From contig CAYZDL010000022.1 of the NCBI GenBank assembly GCA_964477345.1, positions 1 to 20,468 of the forward strand: DNA of 20,468 nt, in the 5' to 3' direction. Source of the DNA: JAJZEO01 sp964477345. GTDB taxonomy: Bacteria; Chlamydiota; Chlamydiia; Chlamydiales; 2-12-FULL-49-11. This document shows positions 1 to 7,027 of the stretch, one piece after another; positions within the stretch are counted from its first letter, which is position 1, and every line of letters begins with the position of its first letter. The translations under genes and the position numbers were made by a program. The notes below the pieces were generated by a model. That model had not been told where the DNA came from and made no database searches. It worked only from the letters and a program-made list of their open reading frames with translations.

Positions 1-576
1 CAGATTATTTTGATCGGACATCGCAATCACGTTGAGATTATCGGAACAGCGGGCGAGGCGCCTGAGGTCACTACTGTGGTCGAATCAGTGGCTGAGGTGC
101 AAAAGCTTCCCTTTACGCAGCAGGATCGCCTTTTTTATGTGACTCAGACGACACTTAGTCTCGATGATGTAAAGGAAATTACCGATGCTTTGTTAGAGCG
201 GTATCCGCAAATTGAGACATTGCCCTCTACTTCGATTTGCTATGCAACAACTAATAGACAGATGGCGCTAAGAGATATTGCGGAAGTGACTGATTTGATA
301 TTAGTTGTGGGTGATCCATCGAGTTCAAACTCGAATCGACTCCGCGAGGTGGGTGCCCGAAGAAATATCCCTTCGTATTTAATTAATTCAGAGTGCGAAA
401 TTGATCCTAAGTGGGTTGAAGGGTGTGAGGCAATTGGGTTGAGTGCCGGAGCTTCTACTCCTGAAGATATCGTGCAGCGGTGTATTGCGAGGCTTGAGGA
501 GCTCGGTGTCTCAGAGACCGAAGAGGTGGTCTTTACTGAGGAGCATGTCTTGTTCCAACTTCCGAAGATGATCTGA
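1..576 (+). CDS. ispH: 4-hydroxy-3-methylbut-2-enyl diphosphate reductase (IspH/LytB), 3' part
   Basis: The reading frame is open from base 1, so the gene is cut by the window edge; a TTG at base 10 is an internal Leu codon, not a start. The fragment (about 191 residues) matches the C-terminal 60% of IspH, the cytoplasmic [4Fe-4S] enzyme that ends the MEP isoprenoid pathway by reducing HMBPP to IPP and DMAPP. Visible family motifs in order: GHRNHVE (substrate-binding His and Glu), TQTTLS, SICYATTNRQ with the third cluster-ligand Cys, SSNSNR and SAGAST. The first two cluster cysteines would lie upstream. The C-terminus FQLPKMI is normal for the family. The last 44 bases are overlapped on the other strand by a convergent hypothetical gene. 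Identification rests on these motifs and is firm. Confidence 0.97.
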   Translation, partial: QIILIGHRNHVEIIGTAGEAPEVTTVVESVAEVQKLPFTQQDRLFYVTQTTLSLDDVKEITDALLERYPQIETLPSTSICYATTNRQMALRDIAEVTDLILVVGDPSSSNSNRLREVGARRNIPSYLINSECEIDPKWVEGCEAIGLSAGASTPEDIVQRCIARLEELGVSETEEVVFTEEHVLFQLPKMI

Positions 577-1126
577 GACCAGTTGTTGACCCGTAGTCAC
601 TCCAAGTGTAACTAATAGGGGCTATTGCTTTGGGGAGTGCAATAAAGTTTACCGAAAATGTCTCAGTCATTTTCTGAATACTAGTATGGTTAGGTGAGGT
701 CTCTTCTCTAGTTAAAAGAATATCTACAATAACCCGATTACCCTCGAAGATCTTAGGGTTAACTCTATTATCAGTGAGGTATTTATAAAAAGGGATCGGC
801 TTTTGTTGTGAATTGTAGATAGTCCTTGGGATGCAGGTGATCAAGCGAGCAATCAGAGTGATGGCGTCACTGATAAAGGTGAGAATAATAAGTGCGATGT
901 TGTGGCTTCTTTCCATCATATTGAATGTGGCAGGGAGAAAGAGATCCTTAGCAAAATTGCAAAGGGTATCGGTGCGGGCAGGATAAAGCTGGGTAAAAAA
1001 TGCATCGACTGGTTTAATGCCTCCTTCCTCTATTTCCTTTTTTACAGAGTCGACTTCGCCCTCAGCAAGGGTTTTTTCCCAGACTAAATGGTTGACGGGG
1101 TTGGTGACGGTTAGGGTATAGCTCAT
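533..1126 (-). CDS. Hypothetical protein, tandem paralogue A (MSYTLTVTNPVNH family)
   Basis: 197 residues, function not recognised. It is a tandem paralogue of the gene just upstream: both begin MSYTLTVTNPVNH and share a central block with a hydrophobic stretch, then RLIT-x2-PR-x-IYNSQQKP-x-PF-x2-YL. The middle (about residues 78-100) is hydrophobic enough to touch a membrane; there is no signal peptide. The block recalls from memory the Chlamydia-restricted DUF648-type proteins, which I could not verify. The start is secure: AGGAGG lies 6 bases before ATG, and ATGA overlaps the stop of paralogue B, so the two are translationally coupled. Compared with paralogue B, this protein has about 14 extra C-terminal residues, and these are almost exactly the ones encoded antisense to ispH. 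Confidence 0.8.
   Translation of the reverse strand: MSYTLTVTNPVNHLVWEKTLAEGEVDSVKKEIEEGGIKPVDAFFTQLYPARTDTLCNFAKDLFLPATFNMMERSHNIALIILTFISDAITLIARLITCIPRTIYNSQQKPIPFYKYLTDNRVNPKIFEGNRVIVDILLTREETSPNHTSIQKMTETFSVNFIALPKAIAPISYTWSDYGSTTGLRSSSEVGTRHAPQ
1081..1126 (-). repeat. Copy 1 of a near-identical 46-bp block at the 5' end of tandem paralogues
   Basis: Matches 1614-1659 with one mismatch over 46 bases; the 39 bases from the ATG inward are identical, including every synonymous position of 13 codons. The genes diverge clearly soon after. A second near-identical stretch (798-820 versus 1322-1344, one mismatch) encodes IYNSQQKP. Confidence 0.95.
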
Positions 1127-1659
1127 GATTGTCCTCCTATTCTAAACTGGTAACCCCCTTCTCGGGGAGCAATGGTATGTGGGACTTGTGTATAGTAACT
1201 GGGAAATTCGGTGTGTTCGTATACCTTTTTTGCAATAGTGGTTATTTTTACTAGTACTCGATCTCCTATAAGGAGCTTTTCATCCACATGGTTCTGCTTG
1301 AGATATCTGAAGAAAGGAAGTGGCTTTTGTTGTGAATTATAGATGACTCGGGGGAGTGCGGTAATCAAGCGAATGAGGAATGTGATGATATCGAAGGCTA
1401 AGGCGTAAATGATCTCGACAATTCGATGACAAAGGTCATCGTCTTTTTCTGTGAGTGTATTTAGGGTCGTTGGAATAAAAAAATCTTCTGCAAAATTATC
1501 GAGATAGTCGGTTCGTACAGGGTATAGAGCAGCCCAAAAAGGAGTGATCGGTTTTCCCTTTTCGGCCATCTCTTTGACAGAGGTGACCTCGTCGTCAGCA
1601 AGAGGTTTTTTCCAGACTATATGGTTGACGGGGTTGGTGACGGTTAGGGTATAGCTCAT
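1123..1659 (-). CDS. Hypothetical protein, tandem paralogue B (MSYTLTVTNPVNH family)
   Basis: 178 residues, function not recognised. It shares with paralogue A an N-terminus rich in beta-forming residues (MSYTLTVTNPVNH-x-VW-x-K), a Pro/Trp-containing linker, a hydrophobic central segment (about residues 80-105, including ITFLIRLITALPRVIYNSQQ) and a G-x-RV-x-V segment. It ends IAPREGGYQFRIGGQS, which gives the likely ancestral C-terminus of the pair. The start overlaps the stop of the TPR-like gene as ATGA, with AAAGGA about nine bases upstream. It is the middle gene of a three-gene operon transcribed towards ispH. Possible roles are a membrane-associated or secreted chlamydial protein, but nothing in the sequence decides this. 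Confidence 0.8.
   Translation of the reverse strand: MSYTLTVTNPVNHIVWKKPLADDEVTSVKEMAEKGKPITPFWAALYPVRTDYLDNFAEDFFIPTTLNTLTEKDDDLCHRIVEIIYALAFDIITFLIRLITALPRVIYNSQQKPLPFFRYLKQNHVDEKLLIGDRVLVKITTIAKKVYEHTEFPSYYTQVPHTIAPREGGYQFRIGGQS
1614..1659 (-). repeat. Copy 2 of the near-identical 46-bp block
   Basis: Partner of 1081-1126, covering the start codon and first codons of paralogue B. The pattern fits a recent tandem duplication or gene conversion of the translation-start region. Confidence 0.95.
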
Positions 1660-2252
1660 CGTTTATGTCCTTTCCCTTTATAGATTTTGCGAGCGAGACT
1701 TATGATGCTTGGATGTTTGGGGGCTACATTTGAGGCTAGGAGTAGATGGTTTTCCGCAATTTCAATGTGTTCAATATCATAATAGTATTGAGCGATGACT
1801 GTGTGAAAGGCTCGGTATTCTTCTATGTGGAACATTTCTCGTTCAGGGTATAACTCTGCAAGATCATAAACATCTTCAAAGATTTCAGCGACCATTTCAG
1901 GCCTCTTTCGACGGAGGCAGTAATCGGCATAATTGATTCTTGTAAGGAGGTGCTCAGGGTTGTGCTTATAGTTAAAGGCGATCGTTTCATCAGCTCTTGC
2001 AACTTTTCGGCGTTGGATGTGATTGTAGGCTAGTAAGGCGAGAGCTTCAGGGATGGTGGGGTACCGTTTGAGAAAATCAAAAATTTCGTTATAGGTTCGC
2101 TTGGGCTCTTTTTCAGTTTTTTCATGTAGAGTAAAGAAATATTTTAATTGATCATCGGGGAGCTCTTTGAGTTTCTCTGAGTAGTCTTGAATTTGAGTCA
2201 GTTTTATTGGCTTTTGAGTCAAATGCTCAAATTGAACGCCCTTTATTTGCAT
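1656..2252 (-). CDS. TPR-like helical repeat protein, hypothetical
   Basis: 198 residues, with no signal peptide or membrane segment. From about residue 50 on it is built of helix pairs with TPR-like spacing: YNEIFDFLKRYPTIPEALALLAYNHIQ, then RADETIAFNYKHNPEHLLTRINYADYCLR, then a pair around residues 125-160 and a last unit IEIAENHLLLASNVAPKHPSIISLARKIY. These resemble degenerate tetratricopeptide repeats, which serve as protein-binding scaffolds; the partner is unknown. It is the first gene of the operon, 18 bases downstream of the start predicted from a strong promoter, with AAAGG upstream of ATG. Its stop overlaps the start of paralogue B as ATGA. A chaperone or scaffold for the two downstream proteins is a guess from position only. 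Confidence 0.75.
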   Translation of the reverse strand: MQIKGVQFEHLTQKPIKLTQIQDYSEKLKELPDDQLKYFFTLHEKTEKEPKRTYNEIFDFLKRYPTIPEALALLAYNHIQRRKVARADETIAFNYKHNPEHLLTRINYADYCLRRKRPEMVAEIFEDVYDLAELYPEREMFHIEEYRAFHTVIAQYYYDIEHIEIAENHLLLASNVAPKHPSIISLARKIYKGKGHKR

Positions 2253-2276
2253 TGGAAAACCTTTGTTTAGGTTGAA

Positions 2277-2305
2277 ATTATAACTAAATAATTAGTATTT
2301 ATCAA
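2277..2305 (-). promoter_or_regulatory. Near-consensus sigma70/sigma66-type promoter for the TPR-like/paralogue operon
   Basis: On the minus strand it reads TTGATA, a 17-base spacer, then TATAAT: five of six and six of six consensus bases at ideal spacing. A transcript would start near 2270, about 18 bases before the ATG at 2252. The spacer contains a 14-base inverted repeat, ACTAATTATTTAGT (2283-2296). The promoter fills the 55-base gap to the divergent permease gene, whose start codon lies only 2 bases beyond the -35 box. Confidence 0.75.
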
Positions 2306-2307
2306 GT

Positions 2308-4233
2308 ATGGAAGGTTCTAAATCTAGAAGAAAGATTACTCAGATCGACCGGGGGAAGATGAAGCGGGTCCTTGGTCTATTCGATTTATTTGCAGTTGGG
2401 TATGGGGATCTGGGATCTTCGATCTACTATGCCTTGGGGATTACAGCTCTTTATGCTTTGGGGGCAACACCGATTGCTCTTCTTTTAGCGGGGGTGGTCT
2501 TTGTTTGCACGGCATTAACTTATGCAGAGATGTCTTCAGTGATTAGCGAGTCGGGAGGATCGGCCTCTTATTCGCGAAAGGCATTCAATGATTTGATTTC
2601 GTTTATTGCAGGATGGGGCTTACTTTTAGACTACATTGTGACGATTGCGATCTCATCGTATTCGGTAGCTCCTTATCTTTCTTATTTTTTCCCTATTCTG
2701 AAGTCTGTTCAGGGTAAAATCATTTTTACGATTTTGATGATTTTGGGGTTATTGGGGATAAACATTCGGGGTAGCAAGCATTCGACTAGGCTTTCGATCG
2801 TATTGACTTTTTTGACGATCTTCACTCAACTGGCGATCATAGTAATTGGAGCGATTACTTTGGTGCGGCTTCCTGACCTAATTAAGCATGTGGTGATTGG
2901 TGGAAGTGATAAGTTGTGGTCGCCGACATGGGCTGAATTCTGGCACGGTGTTGCAATGGCCATGGTTGCCTACACAGGGATCGAGTCGATGACTCAGCTG
3001 TCGAGTGAGGCGAGGGCTCCATCGAAAACGGTACCTCGGGCGATTATGCTTTCGATGGGGACTTTATTGGTTGTCTATGCCGGGATTTCTGTTGTGGCTC
3101 TTTCTGCGTTGACCCCGCAATCTTTGTCGACTACTTATCTTGAAGATCCGATTTCAGGAATTGTCCAGGGATTGCCATTTGGGGGAGCACTTTTAGCTCC
3201 ATGGGTGGGGATTTTGGGGGCTGTCATTTTGATGGTGGCGGCAAATGCGGGGTTGATGGGGGCTTCACGATTGTCGTTTAATATGGGAGAGTGCTTCCAG
3301 TTGCCTCGGGTTTTTTACAATTTGCATAAAAAGTATAAAACTCCCTACGTGTCGTTAATCTTGTTTGCAGCGTTAGCTAGTCTGATTGTCATTTGGAGTT
3401 GGGGGAAGATCGCTTTTTTAGCCGACTTATACAATTTCGGTGCGATGATGGCGTTTTTTTGTGCCCATTTGTCTTTGATCATGCACCGGATCAAGTATCC
3501 AAAGAAAGAAAGACCTTTTAGAGTGCCATTCAATATCCCTTTCGGAAAAGCTCGGATTCCTGTCACTGCATTGTTTGGGGTTGTTTCGACCTTTTCCGTT
3601 TGGTGTCTTGTGGTGATCACAAAACCAGATGGAAGATACCTGGGGCTTGGTTGGATCATTATTGGTTTGTGTATCTATTTTTTTCATCGGAAAAGGCACG
3701 ATCTTCCTGCAGCAGGTAAAGTTGAGATAGAGAAGATTCAAATAAGTGATTATAAAGAGCATAAAATCAAGAAGATTTTGCTGCCTACTAGAGGTCACTT
3801 AGCTACAGAAACTGTCATCATTGGCTGTGATCTTGCGCGTCTCTATGATGCTGAGTTGACGGTTGTGCATGTGGTTGAAGTCTCCTATATGATGCCTATT
3901 AATACTTCTCTTCTTCAGAGAGAGACCTATTCCGAAGCTATTCTGAATAGGGCAAAGGCGATTGGAATCGAGAAGAAAGTAAAGATGCATGTGAAGATGG
4001 TTAGAGACCGTTCGGTTGTTAGGGTTATTTGCGATTTGGTTAGCAATGAGGGGTTTGATCTTGTGATCTTGGGGGTAAGAAAACCAACTTCCCTGGGGCC
4101 AGTAACGGAAAAAATTCTTCAGCAAGCACAATGCCGTGTCTGGGTTTGCCGCTCTGAGCAGGAGTCTAAGGAGCGGTCTCATACTCTTTTTCAGAAGAAG
4201 AGTCCGAAAGATGATTTGGATGATCCGAGGTAA
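2308..4233 (+). CDS. APC-superfamily amino acid permease fused to a C-terminal universal stress protein (UspA) domain
   Basis: 641 residues in two parts. Residues about 20-460 form a multi-spanning inner-membrane permease of the amino acid/polyamine/organocation superfamily, with the typical first helix (LGLFDLFAVGYGDLGSSIYYALG) and a conserved helix-6 region (AMVAYTGIESMTQLSSEARAP). Residues about 486-612 form a cytoplasmic UspA-like domain starting IKKILLPTRG, with VTVVHV-type strands and ending LGPVTEKILQQAQCRVWV. Its nucleotide-binding glycine motif is only partly kept (GVRK and LGP), so ATP binding is doubtful. The substrate cannot be read from sequence. ATG 2308 has no Shine-Dalgarno and abuts the divergent -35 box; ATG 2359 (Met18), preceded by GGGGGAAG and directly before the first helix, is a real alternative. 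The last 68 bases overlap oppF. Confidence 0.88.
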   Translation: MEGSKSRRKITQIDRGKMKRVLGLFDLFAVGYGDLGSSIYYALGITALYALGATPIALLLAGVVFVCTALTYAEMSSVISESGGSASYSRKAFNDLISFIAGWGLLLDYIVTIAISSYSVAPYLSYFFPILKSVQGKIIFTILMILGLLGINIRGSKHSTRLSIVLTFLTIFTQLAIIVIGAITLVRLPDLIKHVVIGGSDKLWSPTWAEFWHGVAMAMVAYTGIESMTQLSSEARAPSKTVPRAIMLSMGTLLVVYAGISVVALSALTPQSLSTTYLEDPISGIVQGLPFGGALLAPWVGILGAVILMVAANAGLMGASRLSFNMGECFQLPRVFYNLHKKYKTPYVSLILFAALASLIVIWSWGKIAFLADLYNFGAMMAFFCAHLSLIMHRIKYPKKERPFRVPFNIPFGKARIPVTALFGVVSTFSVWCLVVITKPDGRYLGLGWIIIGLCIYFFHRKRHDLPAAGKVEIEKIQISDYKEHKIKKILLPTRGHLATETVIIGCDLARLYDAELTVVHVVEVSYMMPINTSLLQRETYSEAILNRAKAIGIEKKVKMHVKMVRDRSVVRVICDLVSNEGFDLVILGVRKPTSLGPVTEKILQQAQCRVWVCRSEQESKERSHTLFQKKSPKDDLDDPR

Positions 4234-5185
4234 AAAGGTGGCATGAGACACTGTGATTTTTTCTTGCTTCTACAGGCAGTGGGGCAACGTGAGAGCAAAT
4301 ATCGAGCCTCTTTTGACAGCGGCTAGCAAAGGGGCATCCATGAACCTCTTCAAAGGGGCTGGGGGGTTCGCCCCAAACGGTAAGGCGCCTGCGCTTCTTT
4401 TCTAATTCAGGGTCGGGTATCGGGATTGAATCAATCAGTGCTGATGTGTAGGGATGAAGAGGAAATTGATAAAGTTCGTCATTGTCTGCTTTTTCGATAA
4501 TTTGTCCGTGATACATCACAAGGGTCGAGGTGGCTAAATACTTGACGACTGCAAGATCGTGAGAAATCAAAAGGTAAGTGAGGCCAAGTTTTTCTTGAAG
4601 CTCTTTAAAGAGGTTGATGATCTGTGCTTGGATCGAAACATCGAGTGCAGCAATCGGCTCGTCACAGATGAGAAATTTAGGACCTGGGGCTAGAGCACGT
4701 GCAATCACCACTCGTTGCCTTTGTCCGCCTGAGAGTTCGTGGGGGTAGCGGGTCGAAAATGAGTTGTCGAGGCCGACGAGTAGCAAGAGTTCTTGGACCC
4801 TTTCGTTTCTTTGTTTTAGGGTGCCAATTTTGTAGATGTGCAGAGGTTCTAAGATGATCTCTTGGATGGTCATTCGGGGATTGACTGAACCATAAGGGTC
4901 TTGGAAGATCATTTGACAATTTCTTCTAAGCTCAAACAGTTCTGATTTATTCATTTTGTGGACGGGACGACCTTCGAATAAGACTTCCCCTGACGAAGGA
5001 GGAATCAATCCTAGCAATAGTTTTCCAATGGTCGTTTTCCCGCATCCCGATTCGCCGACGAGTCCTAAGGTTTCTCCTCTTTGAATGACAAACGAGGCAT
5101 TTTGAACAACACAAAACTCCTTTCCCTTCATAGTGTATGAGGAGTATAGATTTTTGACCTCTATGATCTTGTTAGACGGGTTCAT
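4166..5185 (-). CDS. oppF: Oligopeptide ABC transporter ATP-binding protein OppF
   Basis: 339 residues. One of two ATPase subunits that power peptide import at the inner membrane. Walker A GESGCGKT (residues 44-51), Q-loop IFQDP (about 93-97), signature LSGGQ (151-155), Walker B FLICDE (171-176) and switch His209 are all present. The C-terminal oligopeptide extension has HPYTSAL and four cysteines (284, 290, 297, 315) of the type reported to bind an iron-sulfur cluster in Opp ATPases. GGAGG sits just before ATG, and the start lies 14 bases inside oppD. After the usual end near VSCHLF the protein carries about 20 polar residues, rich in Ser and Glu, encoded antisense to the 3' end of the permease gene. 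Assignment as F rather than D comes from gene order and sequence style. Confidence 0.93.
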   Translation of the reverse strand: MNPSNKIIEVKNLYSSYTMKGKEFCVVQNASFVIQRGETLGLVGESGCGKTTIGKLLLGLIPPSSGEVLFEGRPVHKMNKSELFELRRNCQMIFQDPYGSVNPRMTIQEIILEPLHIYKIGTLKQRNERVQELLLLVGLDNSFSTRYPHELSGGQRQRVVIARALAPGPKFLICDEPIAALDVSIQAQIINLFKELQEKLGLTYLLISHDLAVVKYLATSTLVMYHGQIIEKADNDELYQFPLHPYTSALIDSIPIPDPELEKKRRRLTVWGEPPSPFEEVHGCPFASRCQKRLDICSHVAPLPVEARKNHSVSCHLFTSDHPNHLSDSSSEKEYETAP

Positions 5186-6185
5186 AAACCCTCCTAGAAA
5201 TCTCGTCGTTGGTTACATTGTGAGGGTGGTAGCAAGCGACTTCTGAATCGCCGCAGGGGGCCAATTTGGGGATGGTCATCATGCACTCTTGTGTCTTGAA
5301 AGGGCATCTGGGATGGAAGGGGCATCCGGTGATTTTTTCTTGGGGAGAAGGTGGGTGTCCTTCAATGGGAGTGAGTTTATCATCTTTTGTCAGGTTAATG
5401 CGGGGTATCGAGGCGAGTAATTTTTTTGTGTAGGGGTGTTTGGGATTGCTAAAAAGAACTTCTGTCGTGGCTGATTCTACAATCGTCCCTCCATACATGA
5501 CGATGATTCTCGAACAGAATCCTGCGACAAGAGCGAGGTTGTGGGTAATAAAAATGATGCTCATCCCCATCTGTTTTTGAATGGCCATTAATTGATCAAG
5601 GATTTGTGATTGTATCGTTACGTCTAAGGAGGTAGTGGGCTCATCAGCGATTAAAACATTGGGGTTTGCTGCAAGTGATATGGCAATCATGATCCGTTGT
5701 CTCATCCCGCCTGATAACTCAAATGGATAGAGATGGTACCTTTTTTCAGGATCTGGGATCCCAGCGAGGTAGAGCAGGGAGAGAACTTGTTCATAAGCGT
5801 CGTATTTTGTGGCGTTTGGATGATAGAGAAGGTAGCTTTCTTCAATTTGTTTACCTACTTTCATGGTCGGATTTAAAGAAGCCATCGGGTCTTGAAAGAT
5901 CATCCCAATCTCATTGCCTCTGTAGCCTCTTAATTCGTCTTCTGAAAGTTCAAGAAGGTTTTTATTTTTGTACCAAATTTCTCCTGAGGTAACTTTTGCG
6001 GTCTCTTTTGGATTAAGCCCCATGATCGATTTAACAAGAGCTGTTTTACCGCACCCAGATTCCCCTACGATGGCAAGAGCCTCTTTTTTGTAGAGAGAAA
6101 AGGAGACATTTTTGACGGCTTCAATCTCTTGGTATAGAGTTGAAAACTTGATAGATAGATTAAGAACTTTGAGAATTTCTTTCAT
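5172..6185 (-). CDS. oppD: Oligopeptide ABC transporter ATP-binding protein OppD
   Basis: 337 residues. Cytoplasmic ATPase that pairs with OppF under the OppB/OppC membrane pore. Walker A GESGCGKT (41-48), Q-loop IFQDP (about 96-100), signature LSGGM (157-161), Walker B VLIADE (177-182) and switch His215 are intact. The oligopeptide/dipeptide C-terminal domain follows, with HPYTKKLLASIP and cysteines 288, 294, 301, 311 and 318 in a GCPF-x2-RC cluster. The start overlaps the oppC stop as ATGA, so translation is coupled. All functional residues are kept, so the subunit should be active. The D/F naming follows order in the operon. Confidence 0.94.
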   Translation of the reverse strand: MKEILKVLNLSIKFSTLYQEIEAVKNVSFSLYKKEALAIVGESGCGKTALVKSIMGLNPKETAKVTSGEIWYKNKNLLELSEDELRGYRGNEIGMIFQDPMASLNPTMKVGKQIEESYLLYHPNATKYDAYEQVLSLLYLAGIPDPEKRYHLYPFELSGGMRQRIMIAISLAANPNVLIADEPTTSLDVTIQSQILDQLMAIQKQMGMSIIFITHNLALVAGFCSRIIVMYGGTIVESATTEVLFSNPKHPYTKKLLASIPRINLTKDDKLTPIEGHPPSPQEKITGCPFHPRCPFKTQECMMTIPKLAPCGDSEVACYHPHNVTNDEISRRVYEPV

Positions 6186-7027
6186 TTTCTTAACCTCGGA
6201 TCAAAAGCATCCCTCATTCCATCTCCTAGCATGTTAAAGGCTAACATAGTCAAACTAATAAATGCTGCAGGGAAAAAAAGTCTCCACGGGTAAAAAGACA
6301 TGGCGGGCAGACCGTCGGAGGCCATTGTTCCCCAACTTGCAAAGGGGGCTTGTACTCCTAGACCTAAAAACGATAGAAAGGCTTCAGTAAAGATGGCGTG
6401 GGGTATTGTTAAGGTGACGGTGGTAATGATCGATCCAAAGCAATTCGGGATTAGGTGGCGCCATAAAATGCGCCATCTGGAGGCGCCGATGGCCATAGCA
6501 GCCATCACAAAGTCTTGTTCTTTGAGGGAGATCATTTGAGCTCGCATAATACGGGCCATGTTGATCCATCCTGTGAGAGTCATGGCGATGATGATCGATA
6601 AGATTCCTTGATCCATGAGGACTGTTAAAAGAATGACAATCAGGAGGTGAGGTAGAGAATTGAGCATATCGGCAATTCGCATCATGAATTCGTCGACTTT
6701 TTTCCCAAAAAGGGCTGCTGCTCCGCCATAGAAAACGCCAATGATCATATCGATAAGTGCGGCGGTGATTCCAATGAAGAGGGAAATCCGTGCACCCCAG
6801 CAGATCCGAATATAGAGAGAGCGTCCTAATTCATCAGATCCAAAGATAAATGCACGGCAGGGAGGGGTGTTTTTCAGAGGAAGACTTGTATCATAGTAGG
6901 TGACCTTTGAAAAGAGGGGGCCTATGATGGCAAAAATTAATAAAAAGAGAAGAAAGGTTAAGCCAATCATAGCGCTCTTATTCGATTTTAGACGGCGCCA
7001 GCTATCTTCCCAGTAATTTATAACCAT
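6182..7027 (-). CDS. oppC: Oligopeptide ABC transporter permease OppC
   Basis: 281 residues. Inner-membrane permease with the short OppC N-terminal domain (YWEDSWRRLKSNKSAMIGL, then the first membrane helix), an FGSDELGRS segment and the binding-protein-dependent transport fold of about six helices. The cytoplasmic EAA loop that docks on the ATPases is at residues 176-195 (AAMAIGASRWRILWRHLIPN). The C-terminus DGMRDAFDPRLRK is typical of OppC/DppC. The start lies 26 bases inside oppB. It acts with OppB as the peptide channel. Confidence 0.94.
   Translation of the reverse strand: MVINYWEDSWRRLKSNKSAMIGLTFLLFLLIFAIIGPLFSKVTYYDTSLPLKNTPPCRAFIFGSDELGRSLYIRICWGARISLFIGITAALIDMIIGVFYGGAAALFGKKVDEFMMRIADMLNSLPHLLIVILLTVLMDQGILSIIIAMTLTGWINMARIMRAQMISLKEQDFVMAAMAIGASRWRILWRHLIPNCFGSIITTVTLTIPHAIFTEAFLSFLGLGVQAPFASWGTMASDGLPAMSFYPWRLFFPAAFISLTMLAFNMLGDGMRDAFDPRLRK

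Noticed and set aside
10..12. TTG at base 10 as the start of ispH
   Set aside because: The frame is open to base 1 and the codons before it (QII) continue the family sequence; the gene is simply cut by the window.
902..1087. 61-residue plus-strand frame opposite paralogue A
   Set aside because: No ribosome site or family resemblance; it lies wholly within the conserved part of a real gene.
4677..4919. Open frame antisense within oppF, out of frame with it
   Set aside because: Pro/Arg-rich translation without motifs; it is a shadow of the conserved ABC ATPase codons.
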